This document shows, piece by piece, positions 12,363 to 20,118 of a DNA stretch of 34,146 nt; within the stretch, counting starts at the first letter, position 1; every line of letters begins with the position of its first letter. Source of the stretch: a virus; the IMG/VR virus record IMGVR_UViG_3300047409_000201, positions 1 through 34,146 of that record, one strand, 5' to 3'. The position numbers and the translations under genes are program-made. A model generated the notes under the pieces. That model made no database searches. It saw only the letters and a list, made by a program, of their open reading frames with translations, and was not told the DNA's origin.

Positions 12363-15300
12363 ATGGCGCAGCAGCAGTTTAACGGCGACCTGAATAATCA
12401 GCCGAAGTATTTCGCGACGCTCTCGCAGGGTCCGAAGCTGTTCGCGGAGATCAATACGACGGCGGGACCGCAGGGACCGCCCGGACCGCAGGGACCGCCC
12501 GGACCGCAGGGACCGGCAGGCACGAACGGGACGAACGGCGCGCCCGGAGCAACGGGACCGCAGGGACCGCAGGGCGCGACCGGAGCGCAGGGACCGCAGG
12601 GCACGCCGGGAACTCAGACGCCGTGGACCTCGACGATCGACGCGGCGGATAACGCGCTCATCAACATTGATTACCTCCAGTTCAAAGACAACGGCCAGGG
12701 CGCGATTCTCACGAATAACGTGGCGCTCTCGCTCTCCAGCGGGCAGGCGATGTTCGTTGGAGCGAAGGGGAATATCTACGTCGAAACAGGGAGCCCGCTT
12801 AAACAGCGGCTCGCAATCGACAACCTCGGACACATCACGATCGCCGCGGCGGACGACGCCTCGCCTCCGCTCGCCGTCGCCGGCGTCATTCAATCCACGG
12901 CGGGCGGCTTCCGGTTCCCTGACGGCACGACGCAGACGACCGCGGCCACCGGCTCGGGCTCACAAACGCCGTGGGCCTCGACGATCGACGGCGCGAGCCA
13001 TATCCTTCAGAACGTCGGTTCTATAGGCGTCGGGACCGTTCCCGCGTATCCTCTCGATGTTCTGGCGACGTCCTCCCCGCAGGCGGTTTTCCGCGCGGTG
13101 TCGGTCGCGGGTCAGTACGTCGCCGTCCGCGTGGGCAATATTCTCGCGGTGTCGAGCGGCATCGACATCTACCACAACAATCCCGCAGACTACGGAATCA
13201 CGATCGGCAACGGTTTACCCGGCTCGGCTCCCGCGGCGCAGGGCGGCGATTTCGTGATCGGCGGATACAACCCGGTCGGCGGCGGAACGTGGCGTGAAAT
13301 TCTCCACGTCAGCAACAACGGATACCTGGGGATCGGGACCTCAAACCCGCTATACCCGTTTGATCTGTTCAACTACGCGGGCGTGGCTTATCCGTTCCGC
13401 GTGACGGGACCGGCCGGCACTTTCCCGAACGTCAGGATTACGGCATCGTCGGGTTATTGCAGCACCGTATATTGCTTTGACGACAGCCCTACAAAAGCGA
13501 TGTATGTCGGCATGGGCGTACCCGGAGGCCCCGTTCCGAACGGTGATCTTACGATTACCTCATTCGCTTCGTCGGCGTATATCGAACGGATGCGCGTCAC
13601 GTCGGGCGGGCTGGTAGGTATCGGCGACACGGCGCCCGCTACGCTGCTTTCGCTCTCGCTGAACACGACCGCGCCCCCCGCAACGCTCGCCGCGCTGAGT
13701 ACACCCCTCCATCTGACGGGCGCGGACGGCGGAAACTGCGAGCACTTTATCGACACTTTCGGGAACGGCGGGCCGATTGTTACGGGGCGCAGTTGCGCCG
13801 GCACGAACGCGGCGAAGACCGCATCGCAGAGCGGCGCAACGCTTCTGAGGATTCGCGGGATCGGCTACGGGGCGACCGGCTACGCGAACAATTCGCGGGC
13901 TCAGGTCCTCATGGTCACAACGCAGATATGGACCGACACCGTACAGGGCACAGCGATCGCGTTCTCAACGACGGCCAACAACTCGGTCACGATGACCGAA
14001 TACATGAGGCTCGACCAGGGCGGAAATTTAGGCCTTGGAAGCAACGCGCCGGCGTTTCCGCTCGACATCATCCGGGCGACGCCGCAGATCCGCGTGGCGA
14101 CCGCGACGACCGCCACGCCGCAGGTCCGCATCGGAGCGCCCGCGGCGAACGTCGCGCCCTTCGTCAACTTCTTCACGACGGACGCGCTGACGACCGGCGC
14201 GAGCGTCAGTATGGGCGCTCCAAGCGGCACGATGACACCGGGAGATCTGACGCTCTGCACGCTCACATCGAGCGCGTGGACGGAGCGCGTTCGCGTGCTC
14301 AACACTAACGGTTTCGTCGGCATCGCCACATCCGCGCCGTCCGCGCAGCTTACGGTCAGCGCAAACGCGACGGCGCTCCCGGCGAACACCACTTCGCCGA
14401 ATTTTCAGATCGGCGGGCAGGACGGAACATGGCCTGAGTCCTCGATTGACAGCTTCGGGAGCGCGGTCTATCCCGTCTTTACGTTTCGGAGCGCAGCCGG
14501 GACGAACGCGAGCAAGGCGGCGACCGGCTCGGGCGCGGTGCTCGGGGTGTTTCGCTGGATGGGATACGGCGGCGCGGCTTACGCGCAGTCGGCGCAGCTT
14601 CAGTGCGTCACGACAGAGGCATGGTCGGCCTCGGCGCATGGAACTGCGACGCTTTTCTACGTCACGAAAAACGGGACATCTGCAACGTTTGAGGCCATGC
14701 GGATCGACCAGTCTGGATACCTGGGGCTCGGGACTATCGCGCCGCAATGCCAGCTTGTCGTAAACGGCAACGCGGCGGCTCCGCCGGCTCTCGTGAACGG
14801 TAACTATGGCTCAATGCAGGCGTGCGGGGTGGATAACGGTTTCCCTGAAGTCGGCTTCGATGCGTTCGGGATCAACACATGCGGCCTTCTGACGTTCCGC
14901 ACGGCGAACGGAACGAATGCCGCGAAAACTCCCACCGGCAGCGGTCAGTATCTCGGACAGTTGCGGGGCTTTGGTTACGGCAACACCGGCTATGGCACGT
15001 TTGCGAGTGCGCTTATCGGCTTTCTTTCCACTCAGGCGTTTACCGACACCGCGAAGGGCTGCTCTATTGTCTTCCGAACGGTCCCGAACAACAGCGTGAC
15101 GCAGGCGGAAGTTGCGCGGATCGACCAGTCCGGGTACCTGGGGCTCGGCGTGACCGCGCCGGCGTATCAGCTTCAGTTATCGCTCGATTCCGCGGGCAAG
15201 CCCGCGACCTCGACGTGGACCGTCGCCTCCGACCTTCGGCTGAAGCGCAACGTAAGAGAACTCGTGGGCGGGCTCGCGAAAATCCTCCAGCTACGCCCCG

Positions 15301-15518
15301 TCGAAGCCGAATACAACGGTGTCGGGGGGACTCCCGAAGGGCTCCGCGTGTGTTCGTTCGTCGCGCAGGAAGTTCAGCCGGTCCTGCCGTACGCGGTGAC
15401 ATCGCACGAAGGCACGATCGGCGAAACTAAAACAGAACTGCTTGACCTGAATATGCACGAGATCATCATGCACCTGGTACTCGCGGTTCAGCAGCTCGCA
15501 GGCGCGAAGCCCGCGTGA
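12363..15518 (+). CDS. Tail fibre with collagen-like stalk, repeated shaft and S74 chaperone domain
   Basis: This 1051-residue protein has four parts. Residues 1-34 are an N-terminal attachment segment. Residues 35-83 hold 16 Gly-X-Y triplets (GPQGPPGPQ...), a collagen-like triple helix. Residues 84-945 contain about seven shaft units, each with a G(Y/N)LGLG..AP...L-type turn (DNA near 13026, 13320, 13608, 14021, 14311, 14715 and 15132). The C-terminus is a Peptidase_S74 intramolecular chaperone, SDLRLKRNV with S956 and K961 spaced as in the known Ser-Lys dyad. The domain should help trimer folding and then cleave itself off. Probable role is host receptor binding. It is followed by a small gene. 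Confidence 0.88.
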   Translation: MAQQQFNGDLNNQPKYFATLSQGPKLFAEINTTAGPQGPPGPQGPPGPQGPAGTNGTNGAPGATGPQGPQGATGAQGPQGTPGTQTPWTSTIDAADNALINIDYLQFKDNGQGAILTNNVALSLSSGQAMFVGAKGNIYVETGSPLKQRLAIDNLGHITIAAADDASPPLAVAGVIQSTAGGFRFPDGTTQTTAATGSGSQTPWASTIDGASHILQNVGSIGVGTVPAYPLDVLATSSPQAVFRAVSVAGQYVAVRVGNILAVSSGIDIYHNNPADYGITIGNGLPGSAPAAQGGDFVIGGYNPVGGGTWREILHVSNNGYLGIGTSNPLYPFDLFNYAGVAYPFRVTGPAGTFPNVRITASSGYCSTVYCFDDSPTKAMYVGMGVPGGPVPNGDLTITSFASSAYIERMRVTSGGLVGIGDTAPATLLSLSLNTTAPPATLAALSTPLHLTGADGGNCEHFIDTFGNGGPIVTGRSCAGTNAAKTASQSGATLLRIRGIGYGATGYANNSRAQVLMVTTQIWTDTVQGTAIAFSTTANNSVTMTEYMRLDQGGNLGLGSNAPAFPLDIIRATPQIRVATATTATPQVRIGAPAANVAPFVNFFTTDALTTGASVSMGAPSGTMTPGDLTLCTLTSSAWTERVRVLNTNGFVGIATSAPSAQLTVSANATALPANTTSPNFQIGGQDGTWPESSIDSFGSAVYPVFTFRSAAGTNASKAATGSGAVLGVFRWMGYGGAAYAQSAQLQCVTTEAWSASAHGTATLFYVTKNGTSATFEAMRIDQSGYLGLGTIAPQCQLVVNGNAAAPPALVNGNYGSMQACGVDNGFPEVGFDAFGINTCGLLTFRTANGTNAAKTPTGSGQYLGQLRGFGYGNTGYGTFASALIGFLSTQAFTDTAKGCSIVFRTVPNNSVTQAEVARIDQSGYLGLGVTAPAYQLQLSLDSAGKPATSTWTVASDLRLKRNVRELVGGLAKILQLRPVEAEYNGVGGTPEGLRVCSFVAQEVQPVLPYAVTSHEGTIGETKTELLDLNMHEIIMHLVLAVQQLAGAKPA
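12465..12611. repeat. Collagen-like Gly-X-Y repeat in the tail fibre
   Basis: Sixteen consecutive Gly-X-Y codon triplets, with GGACCGCAG and GGACCGCCC-type units repeated nearly exactly. The DNA repetition allows length change by slippage or recombination without loss of frame. Confidence 0.9.
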
Positions 15519-15529
15519 AGGGGTACGAG

Positions 15530-15805
15530 ATGACCGAAGAAAAGATGGAAACGCCGCGCGCGAACGGCGCGATCGGACCCGCATGTGCCCCAGGCCTTGA
15601 GGGAACGCCGGGACCTGCCGGCGACTCGTGCCCGTTCGACGAACCCATGCTCGCCGCGCTCGCCGAATTCGACCAGCAGGCGCAGAGTATCGAAGCGCAG
15701 CGCATCGGTGCTCTGCGGCTGTTCATGCGCCAGCGCGGGCTCGACGGCGAATGGATGCTGTCGGCCGACCGCAGGGCGCTCGTGCCGAAGAAGCCGGCCG
15801 CTTAG
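15530..15805 (+). CDS. Unknown protein after the tail fibre, 91 aa
   Basis: The ATG at 15530 follows an AAGGGG stretch. An in-frame GTG at 15515 overlaps the fibre stop and is the alternative start. The product begins MTEEKMETPRANG, has a short flexible Pro/Gly-rich segment, and then a helical region (DEPMLAALAEFDQQAQSIEAQRIGALRLFMRQRG) ending WMLSADRRALVPKKPAA. No recognised motif. It could be a fibre assembly or accessory protein by position only. Its 3' end overlaps the convergent leftward gene by four bases (15802-15805). Confidence 0.65.
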   Translation: MTEEKMETPRANGAIGPACAPGLEGTPGPAGDSCPFDEPMLAALAEFDQQAQSIEAQRIGALRLFMRQRGLDGEWMLSADRRALVPKKPAA

Positions 15806-15963
15806 GTCCTCCACATCTTCCACACGTCGCGCACGACGAGGTACGCGAGCGCGACCAGGCCGAACGGCGCAAGCAGACCGCAGGTGATTACGAGTCTCAG
15901 ATCGGAGTCCGCCGCGGCTGCTCTGATTTCCTGATAGAACCATTCGAAGAAGCGTTCCGCCAT
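15802..15963 (-). CDS. Single-helix membrane peptide, 53 aa
   Basis: The ATG at 15961-15963 gives MAERFFEWFYQEIRAAAADS, then a hydrophobic segment (LVITCGLLAPFGLVALAYLVV, residues 26-46) and a basic tail (RDVWKMWRT). The frame extends further upstream, but those codons overlap the preceding gene deeply. It is the last gene of a leftward five-gene cassette and overlaps the upstream 118-residue gene by 67 bp in another frame. A single-pass protein of this type could be a small holin/antiholin or an envelope-active accessory factor. No family was recognised. Confidence 0.6.
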   Translation of the reverse strand: MAERFFEWFYQEIRAAAADSDLRLVITCGLLAPFGLVALAYLVVRDVWKMWRT

Positions 15964-16253
15964 CGCTTTAACTGTTCGACGACTTCGCGATGCTGCGTCT
16001 CGGCTTCCGCCCACGTCGAACAGCGGCGCTCGTCCGCCCCGCCGTCGCCGTCCGTGAAAACCATCGTTTCAAACAGAATCGGCGGACCCTTGCCGAAGCT
16101 GTGATCGAGCCCAAGGAACACGGTCGAAACGAGCGACGCGCCGACCTCATCGCGGGCTACGATGCGGTCCGCCGTCTCAAACCATATCGCCCACGTCTCC
16201 AGATTTGGCTCGGGTACGGGCGTCTGACCCACGAGAATGTATCGCCCGTTCAT
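15897..16253 (-). CDS. Conserved phage protein with VSTVFLGLDHSFG motif
   Basis: ATG 16251-16253 starts a 118-residue protein beginning MNGRYILVGQTPVPEPNLETWA. It then runs WFETADRIVA, VSTVFLGLDHSFGKGPPILFETMVFTDG and RCSTWAEAETQHREVVEQL. I recognise this as a very common phage hypothetical family (RYIL.G..PV...DL..WA.WFE, VSTVFLG.DH.FG.GPP.LFETMVF, STW.EAE..H). Its function is not established. It is usually encoded near lysis or structural genes, and here it sits in the leftward cassette. The ATG overlaps the stop of the 49-residue membrane gene by four bases. Confidence 0.85.
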   Translation of the reverse strand: MNGRYILVGQTPVPEPNLETWAIWFETADRIVARDEVGASLVSTVFLGLDHSFGKGPPILFETMVFTDGDGGADERRCSTWAEAETQHREVVEQLKRWRNASSNGSIRKSEQPRRTPI

Positions 16254-16399
16254 CGTTTCGCGCCCCGTTTCAGCAGTTCGTCGTACTTGCGGCGCAGCGC
16301 GTCGTATCGGTCGCGCATCCGCGCGTACAGGACGGCGAGCGTGACGCTCCACGCGAGCGAAAGCAGGAGGAAGGTATCAACCCGGCTGATGGGTTTCAC
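16250..16399 (-). CDS. 49-residue membrane/coiled-coil peptide (spanin- or Rz-like candidate)
   Basis: A GTG at 16397-16399 opens a frame MKPISRVDTFLLLSLAWSV, whose hydrophobic helix (residues 8-25) is followed by a charged, probably coiled helix (ARMRDRYDALRRKYDELLKR) and GAKR. N-terminal anchor plus charged helix is the topology of small inner-membrane spanins and phage membrane accessory proteins, though 49 residues is short. The GTG lies inside the 3' end of the 78-residue gene (23-bp overlap), and the stop overlaps the next ATG as ATGA. Both overlaps support a real gene in the cassette. Confidence 0.55.
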   Translation of the reverse strand: MKPISRVDTFLLLSLAWSVTLAVLYARMRDRYDALRRKYDELLKRGAKR

Positions 16400-16613
16400 T
16401 GAAGCTGAATACCTCTTGCGGCATCACCGTCATGGACCCGTTTTCACACATGTGAAATCTGACTTTGCCGGTCGATGACACGATCAGAAGCGTTGCGTTC
16501 GCGGCCATCTGAAGCAGCAGATGTTCGCCGTTCGGGAAAAGCACGCGGATCGTTTCTTCGTACTGTATTGACTCGGTGAACCGCTCGGGCAGGCGATCGG
16601 GGAAGCCGGTCAT
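16377..16613 (-). CDS. Unknown small phage protein, 78 aa
   Basis: The ATG at 16611-16613 overlaps the stop of the upstream leftward gene (16610-16936) as ATGA. The longer open frame upstream is a shadow. The product begins MTGFPDRLPERFTESIQYEE and is mainly beta-strand-like: TIRVLFPNGEHLLLQMAANATLLIVSSTGKV and HMCENGSMTVMPQEVFSFSE. It looks like a small beta-barrel or SH3-like domain but no family is recognised. It is translationally coupled within the leftward cassette. Confidence 0.65.
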   Translation of the reverse strand: MTGFPDRLPERFTESIQYEETIRVLFPNGEHLLLQMAANATLLIVSSTGKVRFHMCENGSMTVMPQEVFSFSETHQPG

Positions 16614-16936
16614 AGCGGATCGAGCCCCGCTTCGGTCATGTGCGCGATTGCGGCGTCGATCTCGCGTACCGTTCGGATCGCGCCCGCTTCGAGACGCAGC
16701 GCGGCGAGCCCTTCGGCGAAGTCTTCCGTTCCATGCGGCATCGCCTCCCACGCCGGCGACCCGATCCACTGAACGAGGTACGTCCGCATAATCGCAACGT
16801 CGCGCAGGGTCATCTCGCTCGGGCGCAGCAGGTACGTCTCGATAACGGGTTTCAGCTTGCCCGTCGTTTCATTCATCCAGAAGCCCGGCGCCTTAGCTGA
16901 AATGTGAGACGCCGACTCTTGCGAAGTCGAATTCAT
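16610..16936 (-). CDS. Conserved phage hypothetical protein, 108 aa
   Basis: The product begins MNSTSQESASHISAKAPGFWMNE. It matches the common phage family GFWMNETTGKLKPVIETYL, followed by MTLRDVAIMRTYLVQWIGSPAW, an LR..A..IRTVREIDAAI segment and a C-terminal GLDPL. The family is widespread in temperate phages of Proteobacteria and others but has no proven function. It is the first gene of the five-gene leftward cassette. Its start (16936) lies four bases from the divergent portal start (16941), and the portal's GTCGAATT motif falls within its first codons. Confidence 0.85.
   Translation of the reverse strand: MNSTSQESASHISAKAPGFWMNETTGKLKPVIETYLLRPSEMTLRDVAIMRTYLVQWIGSPAWEAMPHGTEDFAEGLAALRLEAGAIRTVREIDAAIAHMTEAGLDPL
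16926..16933 (+). promoter_or_regulatory. GTCGAATT motif, 7 nt before the portal start
   Basis: A one-mismatch copy of GTCGAATA is followed by seven bases (CATACGT) and the portal GTG at 16941. It lies inside the first codons of the opposite-strand gene, so a portal promoter would overlap coding sequence. Confidence 0.5.
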
Positions 16937-16940
16937 ACGT

Positions 16941-19079
16941 GTGGACGACCAGTCTAAGTATCAACTGAAATGGCCGGACGCCGAACTTTCCCGCATCGCG
17001 AACCGCATCCAGCAGGACTATCGTAACGCGCTTTCGGACCATAACCGGCGCATCCAGCGGTGGCGCGATTACTACCGGCGCTGGAGGTCCATCGCGGAAG
17101 CGCCGGCGATGGGCGAAGAAGACGCCTCGAATTTCCCGCTCCCGTACTGCAAGTGGAATATCTGGACCAAATGGAGCAAGGAAATGGACGGGCTTTTCGG
17201 CGATGACGCCGAAATCGTCGCCGTCCCGGTCGGACCGTCCGACTACCGCACCGACAAGAAGATATCGAGATACATGACGTGGCGGGTGTTCAACAGCATG
17301 AAGCTGCTGAACCCGTTCTGCGAATTCGTCCTGCGGAAACTGATTTTCGGCAAGTCGATCGCGTACGCGCCGTGGCGCGTCGATAAGTACGAGGTCAAGG
17401 GCAAGGAGATCACCGACTACGAGGGCGCGGACTTTCAACCGCTCTGGCCTGACGACTTTATCGCGCCCGCGGAAGAAGTAAAGACGCTCCACGAGTTTTC
17501 GTTCGTGATCCGGCGCGTGCGCGTCCGCCCGGACGACCTCCTCCAGGGCGAAGCGGACGGGCTCTACCAGAACATCACCCCCAATTGGGAGCGCATCGTT
17601 ACGTACGCGCAGCAGGGCACGATGCGCGACACCGAAGGCGAAGAAATCCGCCGCGAGAAGGACGACGCCGAAGGCATCGTTTACGAACGCCCGCAAAGCT
17701 CGGGCGAATGGGTGCTCGTTCTCGAATGGTACGGACGCTGGCGACCGCTCAAAGCGAAGAAGTCGGACGCCTCGCAGTGGGACTTCAAAGCGCGCGAGAT
17801 GCGCGAGCAGGAATTCGTCGTCCGCTATCTCTGGGATCTTCACATCGTTATCGGCGTGCAGGCGCTCGGCGACCTCTACCCGACCATGAAACACCGCCGT
17901 CCGTTCGTCGAAACGTCGATGTGTAAAGACGGCACCTACTGGAGCCCCGGCATGTGCGAAATGCTGATCGACCTCGAAGACGAACTCGCGGCCAATCACA
18001 ACCTCGCGACCGAAGGCGGACAGATGGCGATGAATCCGCCGATCGGCTACCGCCCCGCGGCCGGCGTCACGCCCGACACGATACGGCTCGAACCGGGCCT
18101 CGCGATCCCGCTCGACAACCCGCAGACCGACATAAGGGAAATCAAGATCACCACTTCGCTTGATCTGGCGACGTGGAAGGAACAGACGGTACTCGCCTAC
18201 GGGGAGAAGCTGACGGGCTTATCCGACTTGCAGATGGGCCGGCAGAGCGATCGCCCGAACGCGCCGCGGACCGCGACGCAGACGGTGAAGCTGCTCGAAG
18301 AAGGCAACGTACGTATCTCGCTCGACACGAAGGTGCTCCGCGAGGATATGTCCGCCGTCCTGACGCACATCTGGGAACTCGAATATATGTTTTCGTCGCC
18401 GGAAACGTTCTTCCGCGTGACCGAAGAAGACGCGGACGGCGCATTTCCGACCGCACAGGGCGGCTCGGTCCTCACGCTCGAAGACCGCGACGGGCGTTAC
18501 GACTTCCGCCTCGAATTCGCTTCGAGCGTCTGGTCGAAGGAGGTCAAGAAGGAACAGGCGCTCGCGCGCTACCAGCTCGATTTGCAGAACCCGCTTATCG
18601 TGCAGAACCCGCGGGCGCTCTGGTCAACGACGCGCGACGCGCATGAGGCGTTAGGCGATCCGAACTTCGCCGATCTCGTTCCCGAACCGCCCGCGCCCGA
18701 TATTCCGGTGGATCCGAAAGTCGAATGGACCCGGATGCTGCAGGGCGAAACGGTGCTCGTGAACCCGCTCGATAACGACGAACTGCACATGGTTCGCCAC
18801 GCGCAGGACTTCGGACGCGCGCAGGCGGACCCGAAGACCGACCGCGATTCGATCATGGCGCTCCACGCGCACTATCTCGCGCATCAGGCGCAACTCATTC
18901 AGAAGAAGACGCAGCAGGCGCTCGTCGAACAGGCGGTACAGGCCGCGGCGACCGGGCAACCGATCGGGATGCCGCATGGACTTTGGGGCAACCCGCCGAC
19001 GCAGCCCGCGGGCAACCCGCTCGCGACCGGGCCGAACATTTACTCGGGGCACCCTGAGAACCTCCACGGCGCTTCGTAA
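16941..19079 (+). CDS. Portal protein
   Basis: This 712-residue protein is recognised as a phage portal of the about 700-residue type. It begins MDDQSKYQLKWPDAELSRIANRI and carries the helical WRDYYRRWRS segment. The central clip/stem region includes WGRWRPL-like and GTYWSPGMCEMLIDLEDELAANHN. A long helical crown follows (QALARYQLDLQNP, then a Gln/Ala-rich C-terminal arm ending in PTQPAGNP). Twelve copies would form the ring at the capsid vertex through which the terminase packs DNA. GTG 16941 is the start. The stop overlaps the nuclease start by one base. Confidence 0.88.
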   Translation: MDDQSKYQLKWPDAELSRIANRIQQDYRNALSDHNRRIQRWRDYYRRWRSIAEAPAMGEEDASNFPLPYCKWNIWTKWSKEMDGLFGDDAEIVAVPVGPSDYRTDKKISRYMTWRVFNSMKLLNPFCEFVLRKLIFGKSIAYAPWRVDKYEVKGKEITDYEGADFQPLWPDDFIAPAEEVKTLHEFSFVIRRVRVRPDDLLQGEADGLYQNITPNWERIVTYAQQGTMRDTEGEEIRREKDDAEGIVYERPQSSGEWVLVLEWYGRWRPLKAKKSDASQWDFKAREMREQEFVVRYLWDLHIVIGVQALGDLYPTMKHRRPFVETSMCKDGTYWSPGMCEMLIDLEDELAANHNLATEGGQMAMNPPIGYRPAAGVTPDTIRLEPGLAIPLDNPQTDIREIKITTSLDLATWKEQTVLAYGEKLTGLSDLQMGRQSDRPNAPRTATQTVKLLEEGNVRISLDTKVLREDMSAVLTHIWELEYMFSSPETFFRVTEEDADGAFPTAQGGSVLTLEDRDGRYDFRLEFASSVWSKEVKKEQALARYQLDLQNPLIVQNPRALWSTTRDAHEALGDPNFADLVPEPPAPDIPVDPKVEWTRMLQGETVLVNPLDNDELHMVRHAQDFGRAQADPKTDRDSIMALHAHYLAHQAQLIQKKTQQALVEQAVQAAATGQPIGMPHGLWGNPPTQPAGNPLATGPNIYSGHPENLHGAS

Positions 19080-19702
19080 TGCAGAGTGGCAGTTACTACG
19101 ATCGGGAGTCGGCGCAGCATATCGACGGTTCGCTCATCTTCAAGACCCGCGAAGACCGCGAATCTGAGGCGTTCGTGGCGCGCGAGATCAGCGAAGCGTG
19201 GAAGTGCGAACTTCTGAGCTTCGGCGATCTGTGCCCGATCGACTGGTACGCCGTCCGCGACGGGCGGTTTGTCGGCGTGATCGAACTCAAGACGCGATCG
19301 CACGCGCGGAACAGATACCCGACCACGTTTCTGAATATGCGTAAATGGCTCGCTCTGACGATGGCAGAGCAATGGACCGGCGCGCCGGCGATTCTCGCCG
19401 TCCGCTTCACTGACGGGGTGTATTGGGCGCCGATTTCCCGGCTGAAGGCCCCTCTCACGGTGCGGGTGGGCGGCTGCACGCACATCGTTAAATCGCGCAG
19501 CGACGTTGAGCCACAGGTCGAAGTGCCGATAGAGGCGTTAAGGCCGCTCAGGAAGGAGACAGATGCCGAAATTTCTCGAAGACAAGCTGAAGAAGGAATA
19601 CCCGAACAACCCCTCGGCGGTGTACGGAACGATGAACAAGCTCGGCTATATGAGGGGCAACCAGGAGACGGCGGCGGGGCGCGCGGCGGAAGCGAAGCAT
19701 AA
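19079..19702 (+). CDS. PD-(D/E)XK nuclease
   Basis: The nuclease core is readable. An acidic helix (REDRESEAFVAREISEAW, residues 24-41) is followed by PIDWYAV (D55) and VGVIELKTRS (E69, K71), matching the PD-(D/E)XK catalytic pattern, and by a NRYPTTFLNMRKWLAL helix. It would cleave DNA in a metal-dependent manner. In the portal-capsid region such enzymes may assist packaging or act as anti-host nucleases. The last 46 codons overlap a complete, well-formed small gene (19563-19745) in another frame. The C-terminal tail (QPLGGVRNDEQARLYEGQ...) is of low complexity and is probably non-essential. Confidence 0.8.
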   Translation: MQSGSYYDRESAQHIDGSLIFKTREDRESEAFVAREISEAWKCELLSFGDLCPIDWYAVRDGRFVGVIELKTRSHARNRYPTTFLNMRKWLALTMAEQWTGAPAILAVRFTDGVYWAPISRLKAPLTVRVGGCTHIVKSRSDVEPQVEVPIEALRPLRKETDAEISRRQAEEGIPEQPLGGVRNDEQARLYEGQPGDGGGARGGSEA

Positions 19703-19745
19703 GCGCGATCAGTCGCCCGTCACGGTTCGCGGGCGTCGCCGGTAG
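19563..19745 (+). CDS. Small conserved phage protein overlapping the nuclease gene
   Basis: A strong ribosome site (AAGGAG, 19553-19558) precedes the ATG. The 60-residue product begins MPKFLEDKLKKEY, contains SAVYGTMNKLGYMRGN and ends in a basic KHKRDQSP-type tail. This matches the short phage family MP.FL..KLKKEYG.NP.AVYGT.N..G.M.GN. Most of it is read in a different frame from the last 46 codons of the nuclease gene. Function is unknown. The basic nature suggests nucleic-acid or protein contact in the virion. Confidence 0.75.
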   Translation: MPKFLEDKLKKEYPNNPSAVYGTMNKLGYMRGNQETAAGRAAEAKHKRDQSPVTVRGRRR

Positions 19746-19747
19746 GC

Positions 19748-19764
19748 GTCAATTTTAAATTGAC
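19748..19764. promoter_or_regulatory. 17-bp near-perfect palindrome abutting a start codon
   Basis: GTCAATTTTAAATTGAC reads almost identically on both strands and ends directly before the ATG at 19765. It is AT-rich in a GC-rich surrounding and contains TTAAAT, so it could be an operator overlapping a leaderless promoter, or a short terminator-like structure. Confidence 0.55.
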
Positions 19765-20118
19765 ATGGGCGGCTTCGGCTCGGGGCTCCACAAGAGCAAA
19801 CGCGGGCGTACCGCGACGCTCGTACCGTGTCCGTACTGCGGCGAGACGGTCCCGCTCGCGCAGGCAGGCAGGAAAGGGCACGCGGGATGTACGCGCGTAA
19901 GGCGGCGTCTGCCGTCACGACGCCGGCAGAAACGTCCGAAAGAGGAGATCGCCGCGGGCCTCGTGCGCGGGGAACACGGCGAAATGATTCTCCCGCTCAC
20001 GCGCGAACAGATAGCCGAACGTATCGGGGCGATGAGCGCGGGAGCGTTCGGGCGCATGGCGCGGCGTCTGATTCTCAGGCGCAGGGCAAAATCTAAAGAA
20101 CTGAGGCGCGCAGGATGA
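19765..20118 (+). CDS. MGG-type small basic zinc protein
   Basis: The product begins MGGFGSGLHKSKRGR, the MGGxGSG start seen in several phage proteins. A zinc-like cluster C22-x2-C25...H39-x2-C42 (CPYCGE...KGHAGC) follows, then a basic arm (RVRRRLPSRRRQKRPKEE). The C-terminal part (LPLTREQIAERIGAMSAGAFGRMARRLIL) looks like a helix-turn-helix. At 117 residues it may be a DNA-binding regulator. No named family was recognised. A 17-bp palindrome touches its start codon and could be its own operator. Its stop overlaps the next ATG. Confidence 0.7.
   Translation: MGGFGSGLHKSKRGRTATLVPCPYCGETVPLAQAGRKGHAGCTRVRRRLPSRRRQKRPKEEIAAGLVRGEHGEMILPLTREQIAERIGAMSAGAFGRMARRLILRRRAKSKELRRAG

Noticed and set aside
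16893-17999. 368-codon leftward frame opposite the portal gene
   Set aside because: It is antisense to a clearly recognisable portal protein and its translation is Arg/His/Val-rich shadow sequence without domains.
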